Source: Chloroflexota bacterium (GTDB lineage: Bacteria; Chloroflexota; Limnocylindria; Limnocylindrales; CSP1-4). Taken from it: 10,800 nt of DNA. The notes under the pieces were generated by a model, which made no database searches, was not told the DNA's origin, and saw only the letters and a list, made by a program, of their open reading frames with translations. Each line of letters opens with the position of its first letter. Within the stretch, counting starts at the first letter, position 1. Location: NCBI GenBank assembly GCA_021812735.1, contig JAKAMV010000251.1:1-10800 (forward strand). The letters run 5' to 3'. Position numbers and translations under genes: made by a program. This document shows, piece after piece, positions 1 to 5,764 of this stretch.

Positions 1-789
1 GCCAGGAACGTGCTGGTCGTGGGCACCGAGCTGCTGACCCGGTTCCTCGACTACGGCGACCGCAGCACGTGCATCCTGTTCGGCGACGGCGCCGGCGCGG
101 TGGTCCTGTCCGCCAGCGACGCGCCCGCCTCGCCGGTTGGCATCGAGCTCACCACCGATCCGCAGGGCGCGTACATGATCTGGCTCCCGGCCGGGGGCTC
201 CAAGGCGCCGTCGTCGCTCGACACGATCGCCCGCGGCCAGCACAAGATCCGCATGGAGGGCCGCGAGACGTACCGGTTCGCGACTCGGACCCTCGCCTCC
301 ACCGGGCTGGCCGCCGTGGCCAAGGCCGGCTGGTCCCAGGCCGATGTGGACCTGATCATCCCGCACCAGGCCAACATCCGGATCATCGAGGCGGTGGCCA
401 AGGGTCTCGAGCTGCCGATGGACCGGTTCTTCGTCAACGTCGAGCGCTACGGCAACACCTCGGCCGCGTCGGTGCCGATCGCGCTGGCCGAGGCCGTGAA
501 CTCGGGCCGCGTCAGGGTGGGCGACAAGCTGGTGTTCATCGCGTTCGGCGCTGGGTTCACGTCGGGCGCCGTGGCGCTCGAGTGGACGGCGGATCCCGCG
601 CGCGGGCCGCTGGGCGAGGCGGCCGTGAACCCCGACGACGTCGCCGTCCGCCAGCCGCTGGACTGGGACTCGGTGGATCCGATCCCGCCCGCGCTGGCCG
701 AGGTGCTCGCCCGGCCGCTGCCCGGCCGCCTCGACCTCTCCGACGTAGCACCCGGCGAGCCCGCGCACGCTGCCCATCCCGCCAGCTGA
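1..789 (+). CDS. fabH: Beta-ketoacyl-ACP synthase III (FabH), 3' part only
   Basis: FabH condenses an acyl-CoA primer with malonyl-ACP to start type II fatty acid synthesis in the cytoplasm. The reading frame is open from base 1, so the 5' end, including the active-site cysteine, lies outside the window; the GTG at 10 is an internal valine. Visible family signatures are FGDGAGA near base 80, the catalytic-histidine motif PHQAN (His codon 364-366) and the catalytic-asparagine motif GNTSAAS (Asn codon 454-456). The usual FabH fold ends about base 585 (ALEW). A further 67 residues follow, rich in Pro, Ala and Asp, with a PLDWDSVDPIP segment, ending at TGA 787-789. This tail is longer than in E. 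coli FabH (317 aa in total, ending near the equivalent of ALEW). fabG follows after 46 nt, consistent with a fatty acid operon. The family call is firm; the function of the tail is unknown. Confidence 0.95.
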   Translation, partial: ARNVLVVGTELLTRFLDYGDRSTCILFGDGAGAVVLSASDAPASPVGIELTTDPQGAYMIWLPAGGSKAPSSLDTIARGQHKIRMEGRETYRFATRTLASTGLAAVAKAGWSQADVDLIIPHQANIRIIEAVAKGLELPMDRFFVNVERYGNTSAASVPIALAEAVNSGRVRVGDKLVFIAFGAGFTSGAVALEWTADPARGPLGEAAVNPDDVAVRQPLDWDSVDPIPPALAEVLARPLPGRLDLSDVAPGEPAHAAHPAS

Positions 790-821
790 CGCCGCCGCCG
801 GCGCGACCCGCGACGAGCTCC

Positions 822-828
822 AAGGAGG
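822..828 (+). promoter_or_regulatory. Strong Shine-Dalgarno of fabG
   Basis: AAGGAGG lies 7 nt before the ATG at 836 and is the best SD match in the window. It fixes the fabG start and shows that this organism does use SD-led initiation, unlike the apparent leaderless starts further downstream. Confidence 0.85.
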
Positions 829-835
829 ACCCCGC

Positions 836-1585
836 ATGCTCGACCTCTCCGGCAAGACCGCGCTGGTGACCGGCGGCTCGCGCGGCATCGGCCGGGCGAT
901 CGTGCTGCGCCTGGCCACGCAGGGCGCCGACGTCGCGTACAGCTACAAGGGCAACGCGGGCGCGGCCGCCGAGGTGGCGGCCGCGGTGGCGGCGATCGGC
1001 CGCCGCGCGCTCTCGGTGCAGGCGGACGCGCGCAGCCAGGAGGGCGCCGAGGCGCTCGTGAAGACCGTGCTCGAGGCGTTCGGCAAGATCGACATCCTCG
1101 TCAACAACGCCGGGATCACGCGCGACAACCTGATCATGCGGATGGGCCCCGACGAGTGGACCGAGGTCCTCGAGACCAACCTGTTCGGGGCGTTCTACAC
1201 GCTCAAGGCGGTCACCCGGCCGATGCTCAAGGCGCGCGGCGGGCGGATCGTCAACATCACCAGCGTGTCGGGCCAGGCGGGCCAGACCGGCCAGGCCAAC
1301 TACAGCTCGGCCAAGGCGGGGCTCATCGGCCTGACCAAGGCGGCCGCCCGTGAGCTGGCGTCGCGCGGCATCACCGTCAACGCGGTGGCCCCCGGCTTCG
1401 TGCTCACCGAGCTCACGCGCGACCTGCCCGATGCGCTCAAGGACGAGATCACCGCCCGCACGCCGCTCGGCCGCTTCGGCACTACCGAGGAGATCGCGAA
1501 CGCGGTGGCCTTCCTCGCCTCGGACGAGGCGGCGTACATCACGGGCCAGGTGCTCGCCGTGGACGGCGGGCTGGTGATGATGTAG
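836..1585 (+). CDS. fabG: 3-oxoacyl-[ACP] reductase FabG
   Basis: FabG is the NADPH-dependent ketoreductase that reduces 3-oxoacyl-ACP to 3-hydroxyacyl-ACP in each round of fatty acid elongation. The 249-residue product has the standard length of classical short-chain dehydrogenases. It has the cofactor-binding TGGSRGIG at residues 12-19, NNAG at 90-93 and a full catalytic set of Asn115, Ser143, Tyr156 and Lys160. The TRDNLIMRM segment (95-103) after NNAG is typical of true FabG rather than of other short-chain dehydrogenases, and the protein ends in the usual AVDGG region. The ATG start is fixed by the AAGGAGG at 822-828. The gene follows fabH, but acpP and fabF do not follow it; an RmlC-like gene starts 2 nt after the stop instead, so the two are probably co-transcribed and translationally coupled. 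Confidence 0.96.
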   Translation: MLDLSGKTALVTGGSRGIGRAIVLRLATQGADVAYSYKGNAGAAAEVAAAVAAIGRRALSVQADARSQEGAEALVKTVLEAFGKIDILVNNAGITRDNLIMRMGPDEWTEVLETNLFGAFYTLKAVTRPMLKARGGRIVNITSVSGQAGQTGQANYSSAKAGLIGLTKAAARELASRGITVNAVAPGFVLTELTRDLPDALKDEITARTPLGRFGTTEEIANAVAFLASDEAAYITGQVLAVDGGLVMM

Positions 1586-1587
1586 CC

Positions 1588-2166
1588 GTGCCGTTCGCGG
1601 TCGAGCCCACCGCCATCCCCGAGGTGCTGATCGCCAGGCCCCGGCGCTTCCCCGACGAGCGCGGCTGGTTCGCCGAGATCGTCCGCGTCGACAGCTTCGA
1701 GCCGCTCGGCCTGCCCACGCGATTCGTCCAGGTCAACCAGTCCCGCTCGTCGCGGGGCGTGGTGCGGGGCCTGCACTTCCAGTGGGACCCGCCGCAGGGC
1801 AAGCTGATGCGCGTGGTGGCCGGCAGGGCGTTCATGGTGGCGGTGGACATCCGCCCCGGGTCGCCCACGCTCGGCCAGCACGTGGCGGTGGAGGCGTCGG
1901 CCGACGAGCCGCTGCTGTTCTGGGCGCCCGCGTCGTTCGCCCGCGGGTTCTGCGCGCTCTCGGACGCGACCGAGGTCGAGTACTTCTGCACGGGCGCCTA
2001 CAACGCCGCCTGCGAGTCCGGGATCCGCTACGACGACCCCCGGCTGGCCATCGCCTGGCCGGTGGCGGCGCCCGTCGTGTCGGCCAAGGACGCGGCGGCG
2101 GGCTCGCTCGCCGACTGGCTCGCCCGACCCGAGGCCGCCAGCTTCGCGTGGGCCCCAGGCGCCTGA
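1588..2166 (+). CDS. rfbC: RmlC-like dTDP-4-dehydrorhamnose 3,5-epimerase family protein
   Basis: The family epimerises C3 and C5 of dTDP-4-keto-6-deoxyglucose on the way to dTDP-L-rhamnose, using a cupin fold. The 192-residue product has near-typical length. Key features are FPDERGWF (21-28), QVNQSRS (48-53), RGLHFQ (60-65) with the expected base His63, Tyr138 as the likely acid, the GIRYDDP segment (145-151) and Asp168, which should pair with His63. The motif usually read as FAHGF is FARGF here (117-121), so a substrate-pocket His is Arg119. This is also seen in some relatives acting on other nucleotide sugars, so exact substrate is uncertain. The GTG start lies 2 nt after the fabG stop and has no strong SD of its own, suggesting coupling. 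No rmlA, rmlB or rmlD is seen nearby. The family call is firm, the rhamnose-pathway assignment moderate. Confidence 0.85.
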   Translation: MPFAVEPTAIPEVLIARPRRFPDERGWFAEIVRVDSFEPLGLPTRFVQVNQSRSSRGVVRGLHFQWDPPQGKLMRVVAGRAFMVAVDIRPGSPTLGQHVAVEASADEPLLFWAPASFARGFCALSDATEVEYFCTGAYNAACESGIRYDDPRLAIAWPVAAPVVSAKDAAAGSLADWLARPEAASFAWAPGA

Positions 2167-2174
2167 GACCCGCC

Positions 2175-2226
2175 ACCGGCGCCCGCCGCCGGGGCCGCGG
2201 CCGTCGAGGGTCCCGCAGGCGCCGGT
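2175..2226. repeat. 9-bp perfect inverted repeat after the epimerase gene
   Basis: ACCGGCGCC (2175-2183) is complementary to GGCGCCGGT (2218-2226), enclosing a 34-nt GC-rich loop that holds the 10-bp palindrome GGCCGCGGCC (2193-2202). It begins 9 nt after the epimerase stop. It could form a terminal hairpin of the fab operon transcript, but there is no T-tract, so intrinsic termination is not demonstrated. Confidence 0.4.
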
Positions 2227-2261
2227 ACTTCCGGTGGCTGTCCGCGGCTGCGGGGATTGGG

Positions 2262-2267
2262 CACCAT
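2262..2267 (+). promoter_or_regulatory. Candidate -10 hexamer for a leaderless transcript of the first GGDEF gene
   Basis: CACCAT is followed by exactly 7 nt and then GTG 2275. The same ACCAT-N7-start geometry occurs before polX (5752) and the membrane-protein gene (7627). No convincing -35 element is seen. If correct, transcription starts at or next to the GTG, which would rule out the upstream TTG 2257 as the start. Confidence 0.45.
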
Positions 2268-2274
2268 CCGCGAG

Positions 2275-4149
2275 GTGAAACGCCGCGAATCTGTGCCCGA
2301 CTCTGCACAATCCCGCAGTTCGCGGCTGAGCCAGCCGCGCCTCCACGCCGTTGCCCTGCTCGGGGGCATCCTGACGCTCGGCCTCGGGATCGCTGCCTGG
2401 GCGACAACCGGCGGACCGCGGACCCTCGGCGATCTGGTCATCGTGATGGACCTCACGGTCGGCGGCACGCTGCTCACCACGGGCTCGCTCGTGGGGCGCG
2501 CCCGCGCGGCGGAGGCACACCGGAGCGCCCAGCTGACCGTGCTGGCCCAGGCGGCCCGCCGGATGAGCGTGGGGGCGGAGCCCGGCGAGGTTGGCCTCGC
2601 CGTGGTGGAGGAGATCCGCCGCGTCATCCCATACCACAACGCGCGGGTCTATCTGCTCGAGGGCGAGGACCTCCGCCCGGTCGCATTCGAGGGGCGGTTC
2701 GGGGCGTACGAGCAGGTGGACGTCGAGATCCTGCGGACCCAGGTGGGCCAGGGCTTCACGGGCTGGGTCGCGCGGCACGGCGCGCCGCTCAAGGTGGACG
2801 ATGCGCGCCGCGATCCGCGCGGCATGACCATCCCGGGGACCGACGACGTGGACGAGTCGATGCTGGTGGTCCCGATGCGCCACGACGAGCGGCTGCTTGG
2901 CGTGATCACGCTGTCCAAGCTGGGCCTGCACGCCTTCGGCGACGACGATCTGCGGCTGCTCCTGATCCTCGCCGACCAGGCGGCCACCGCGTTCGCCGGC
3001 GCCCAGTCGCTGGCCGAGACGCGCCGGCTGGCCGAGGAGCTGCGCCAGCTGCTGGACATGAGCTCGGCGCTGTCGCGCTCGCTGGACCCCAAGGACGTGG
3101 CGCAGCTGATGGCTGAGCACCTCGCCCGCGCGGTGGGCGCAGAGCGCGCCCAGATCAGCGACTGGGACCCCGCCGGCAATCGCCTCCGGACCCTCGGCTG
3201 CTACCCGCGTGAGCACCGCGCCGCGATCGACGACTTCTACCCGCTCACCGAGTTCCCGCTCACGGCCCGGGTGCTCAGCGAGGGCGTCATCGCCACGGTG
3301 GACGCCGAAGATCCCGACGCCGACCCGGCAGAGGTGGCCGAGCTCCGCCGCGAGGGCATGCGCGGGCTGATCATGCTGCCGCTGGTGGCCAAGGGCGCCG
3401 CGATCGGCATCGTGGAGATCGCCTCGTCTGGGCGACCGACCGACGACGCGGGCAGGATCACCCTCGCGCGCACGATGGCGCACGAGGCGGCCATGGCGCT
3501 GGAGAACGCCCGCGTCTACGAGGCGGCGCGCAACCTTGCGGACCGTGACCCGCTCACGGGCTTCTTCAACCACCGCTACCTGCACGAGCGGCTGTCCGAG
3601 GAGGTCGTCCGCGCGATCCGCACACGCCGGCCGCTGGCGGTGGTGATGCTCGACCTCGACGACTTCAAGCTCGTCAACGACACGTTCGGCCACCTGTACG
3701 GCGACCGGGTGCTCGTCTACGCGGCCGAGACGATCCGGGCGAGCCTGCGGGCGTCAGACGTGGCGGCACGCTACGGCGGCGACGAGTTCGCGCTCATCCT
3801 TCCCGAGACGTCGGTCCACGACGCGGCCTCGGTCGCCGAGCGCATCCTCGCCGCCTTCCGCATCCATCCGTTCATGACAGACGGCCGCACGCCCCTCCCG
3901 GTGGGCACCTCGATCGGAATCGCCACGCACCCGACAGACGGCCGCACCGCCACCGAGTTGATCGCCGCGGCTGACTCGGGACTCTACGCGGCCAAGGCCG
4001 AGGGCGGCAGCCGCGTCCGCGTGGGCCACCTCGGCCAGCCCGTGTCGGAAGTGGAGCCGACCGTGCGATCCCACGCCTTCAGCGGGCGCAGCCGGACCGT
4101 CTCGCTGCGGGCGATCGTCAGCGGTGGGAGCGGGTCCGGAGAGGTCTGA
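2275..4149 (+). CDS. Membrane-anchored GAF-GAF-GGDEF diguanylate cyclase
   Basis: This protein probably makes c-di-GMP from two GTP molecules in response to a signal sensed by its GAF domains. From GTG 2275 it has 624 residues: a basic, Ser-rich N-terminus, two likely membrane segments (about 24-44 and 53-73), GAF 1 (about 85-240), GAF 2 (about 255-412) and a GGDEF domain (about 425-585). The cyclase domain has DPLTGFFNHRY at its start, a metal-binding Asp460 in MLDLDDFK, and an intact GGDEF at 501-505. RASD (492-495) sits five residues before GGDEF, which is the canonical RxxD inhibitory site, so product feedback is likely. A Ser/Arg/Gly-rich tail of about 40 residues follows. No EAL or HD-GYP domain is present. 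An in-frame TTG at 2257 is an alternative start; I prefer GTG 2275 because of the promoter geometry. The signal sensed is unknown. Confidence 0.9.
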   Translation: MKRRESVPDSAQSRSSRLSQPRLHAVALLGGILTLGLGIAAWATTGGPRTLGDLVIVMDLTVGGTLLTTGSLVGRARAAEAHRSAQLTVLAQAARRMSVGAEPGEVGLAVVEEIRRVIPYHNARVYLLEGEDLRPVAFEGRFGAYEQVDVEILRTQVGQGFTGWVARHGAPLKVDDARRDPRGMTIPGTDDVDESMLVVPMRHDERLLGVITLSKLGLHAFGDDDLRLLLILADQAATAFAGAQSLAETRRLAEELRQLLDMSSALSRSLDPKDVAQLMAEHLARAVGAERAQISDWDPAGNRLRTLGCYPREHRAAIDDFYPLTEFPLTARVLSEGVIATVDAEDPDADPAEVAELRREGMRGLIMLPLVAKGAAIGIVEIASSGRPTDDAGRITLARTMAHEAAMALENARVYEAARNLADRDPLTGFFNHRYLHERLSEEVVRAIRTRRPLAVVMLDLDDFKLVNDTFGHLYGDRVLVYAAETIRASLRASDVAARYGGDEFALILPETSVHDAASVAERILAAFRIHPFMTDGRTPLPVGTSIGIATHPTDGRTATELIAAADSGLYAAKAEGGSRVRVGHLGQPVSEVEPTVRSHAFSGRSRTVSLRAIVSGGSGSGEV

Positions 4150-4267
4150 ACCCGTACCAAAGTACTGGGATCCGGCGGACGTCGGTACCACCTCGGGTGC
4201 TTGCGGCAAACCGCACGGGCGTTCATCGTTGCGCTCCAAGGTGAGCGAACGGGCAGGCCTCGAGACC
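4150..4267 (+). promoter_or_regulatory. Structured intergenic leader before the second GGDEF gene
   Basis: This 118-nt gap has several possible hairpins. GTAC-CAAA-GTAC (4154-4165) and TGCGG-CAAA-CCGCA (4202-4215) share a CAAA loop. A longer stem pairs CGTT (4227-4230) and CGCTC (4232-4236) with GAGCG (4243-4247) and AACG (4248-4251), with one bulged G and a CAAGGT loop. TACCAA (4155-4160) or TACCAC (4186-4191) could be -10 elements, but no -35 is clear. The GCAAACC at 4206-4212 resembles a box of the c-di-GMP-I riboswitch, yet the GAAA-loop arm and the GGACGCAAAGCC strand of that riboswitch are not seen. The region is more likely a regulatory leader than coding sequence. Confidence 0.35.
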
Positions 4268-5695
4268 ATGGGCCGGCCGCGCAGGGGACTGCGGGCCGCG
4301 TCCCTGCGACCGCTCCCGGTCCTGCTGGCGGCGCTCGCCGCCACCGAGCTCGTCCGGCTCGCGCTCGGGAGCGGGCCGCTGGACCTGCTGGTCTTCGTGC
4401 TCCTCGTGGCCGCCTGGATCCTCACGGCACGCCAGACCGAGGCGGCCCGCTACGCCGAGGGCGTGCGCGAGACGGAGGCCGAGTCCTTCGCGCGCATCCT
4501 GCGCGGCCTGTCCCGCTCGGTCTCGCCCGACGCCATCGTCGGCGCCATCGTGGAGGAGCTCGGGACGGGGACTGGAGCTGACCACGTCTCGGTGGTGCGG
4601 CGCCGGCCGGAGTCGCGCAACCTCGAGGCGGTGCTGTCGCCGACGCGGCCCGGTGCGCCCACGTCGCGCACCTACCTGCCGCTCTGCGAGCTCGACGACC
4701 CCGCCCTCGACGAGGCGGGCGCCGAGGTGTCGCTCCTCGCGGCCAAGGCACGCCGCTACGCCGCCGTGCCGATCGAGCCCGACGCGGACGGCGACCCGCA
4801 GCTCGCAGACCTCGGCCTCGCCAAACCGCGTCCCGTCCCGGCCGCCGTCGACGGGCACGCAGCCGCCGGCGCCCGCGGTGTGCCGCGCCCGGCCGGGACG
4901 GCGCTGCTCGAGGTGGCGCCGGTCGCCCCGTCCCGTCGCCGGGCCGGGGCTGGGCACGCTTCGCCCGCGCGGGTCGGCGCCGAGCAGCGCATCGCCGACC
5001 GCATCGCCGAGCGCCTGCGCGCTGAGTTCGGCGTGCGGAACGTGGTGGCGGCACCCCTCCGCGTGGACGGCCGGGTGGAGGGCGCGATCGTGCTGTCGCG
5101 GCGGACCGGCGAGCCGTGGAGCCCGAGGGCACGCCGCCTGCTCGCCGCCGCGGCGTTCGAGGCGTCGGCCGCGCTCGCCCGGATCTACACCCTGCGCGAC
5201 GCCGAGCTGCGCGCCGCCACGGACGCGCTCACAGGGCTGCCCAACCGGCGGTACTTCGACGAATACCTCGGGCTCCTCGCCCGGCGACGCCGCGCCGAGG
5301 ACCGGATCGGCGTGCTGATGGTGGACATCGACCGCTTCAAGCGGCTCAACGACACGTACGGCCACGCGGTCGGCGACCACGTGCTGCGCGAGGTGGCCCA
5401 GGCGATCGCGGGCGCGGTCCGCGAGGGGGACGTGCCGGCCCGCTTCGGCGGCGAGGAGTTCGTGGTGCTGCTCCGCAACCCGGGTCCGCGCGTGGCTGCC
5501 GAGGTGGGCGAGCGCGTGCGACGGGCCGTGGCCGACCTGGACCTCCGCCGCCTCGGCGTGCCAGGGGTGTCCGTGTCGGTGGGCGTCGCGGTGGCCGAAC
5601 GCCCCGACGCCCAGCTCGACGAGGTGGTCGACGAGGCGGACCGGGCGCTCTACCGCGCCAAGCGCGCCGGACGCGACCGCGTGGTGGCCGCGTAG
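4268..5695 (+). CDS. Membrane-anchored GAF-GGDEF diguanylate cyclase
   Basis: This is a second probable c-di-GMP synthase, 475 residues from ATG 4268. An Arg-rich N-terminus precedes two hydrophobic helices (about 16-33 and 38-54) with a very short loop, so the sensory and catalytic parts should lie in the cytoplasm. A GAF-like region (about 75-310) is split by a long Pro/Ala/Arg-rich segment (about 140-238). The C-terminal cyclase domain has DALTGLPNRRYF, the metal-binding VDIDRFK, and GGEEF at 394-398. REGD (385-388) is an RxxD inhibitory site five residues before it. The frame is open upstream to 4124, overlapping the previous gene, but that stretch is unlike a protein and contains the hairpins of the leader. 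GTG 4241 is a possible alternative start. No start has a good SD. The enzyme class is firm, the start moderate, the signal unknown. Confidence 0.88.
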   Translation: MGRPRRGLRAASLRPLPVLLAALAATELVRLALGSGPLDLLVFVLLVAAWILTARQTEAARYAEGVRETEAESFARILRGLSRSVSPDAIVGAIVEELGTGTGADHVSVVRRRPESRNLEAVLSPTRPGAPTSRTYLPLCELDDPALDEAGAEVSLLAAKARRYAAVPIEPDADGDPQLADLGLAKPRPVPAAVDGHAAAGARGVPRPAGTALLEVAPVAPSRRRAGAGHASPARVGAEQRIADRIAERLRAEFGVRNVVAAPLRVDGRVEGAIVLSRRTGEPWSPRARRLLAAAAFEASAALARIYTLRDAELRAATDALTGLPNRRYFDEYLGLLARRRRAEDRIGVLMVDIDRFKRLNDTYGHAVGDHVLREVAQAIAGAVREGDVPARFGGEEFVVLLRNPGPRVAAEVGERVRRAVADLDLRRLGVPGVSVSVGVAVAERPDAQLDEVVDEADRALYRAKRAGRDRVVAA

Positions 5696-5701
5696 CCGTC
5701 A

Positions 5702-5722
5702 GCCGCCGCGGCCGCCGGCGGC
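5702..5722 (+). terminator. GC-rich hairpin after the second GGDEF gene
   Basis: GCCGCCG (5702-5708) pairs perfectly with CGGCGGC (5716-5722) around a 7-nt loop, starting 7 nt after the TAG stop. There is no T-tract, so it is a terminator-like stem rather than a standard intrinsic terminator. Confidence 0.35.
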
Positions 5723-5751
5723 GACCGGCCATCGCGCACCCACCGGTCGCC

Positions 5752-5757
5752 TACCAT
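5752..5757 (+). promoter_or_regulatory. Candidate -10 hexamer for a leaderless polX transcript
   Basis: TACCAT fits the TAnnnT -10 pattern and is followed by 7 nt and GTG 5765. The surrounding 16 bases closely match those before the membrane-protein gene (TACCAT at 7627). There is no SD and no clear -35. The ATG at 5756 lies inside the hexamer, so it would not be transcribed from this promoter. Confidence 0.5.
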
Positions 5758-5764
5758 GGCGCCC

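Noticed and set aside
2302..2316. TCTGCACAATCCCGC, similar to the sequence before the methylase-like gene (9583-9598)
   Set aside because: It lies inside the first cyclase gene and no start codon follows 6-7 nt after the CACAAT, so it is probably a chance match rather than a second promoter.
1782..3116. A 444-codon + strand frame overlapping the epimerase and first cyclase genes
   Set aside because: Its sequence is Arg/Gly/Pro-rich without motifs and is explained as an alternate-frame shadow of the two real genes.
1300..3693. A 797-codon open frame on the minus strand
   Set aside because: It runs antisense across fabG, the epimerase and the first cyclase, which all have clear family motifs. 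Its composition (His/Arg/Gly-rich) is typical of the antisense of GC-rich genes, and it has no recognisable domain.
4202..4251. A complete c-di-GMP-I (GEMM) riboswitch
   Set aside because: The GAAA-loop arm and the conserved GGACGCAAAGCC strand are not present in order. Only a GCAAACC box and a loose resemblance of the 3' side remain, so I list the region only as a structured leader.
4124..4267. N-terminal extension of the second cyclase back to 4124
   Set aside because: It would overlap the previous gene by 26 nt, its residues look unlike a conserved domain, and it spans the hairpins of the intergenic leader. ATG 4268 directly precedes the basic stretch and membrane helices.
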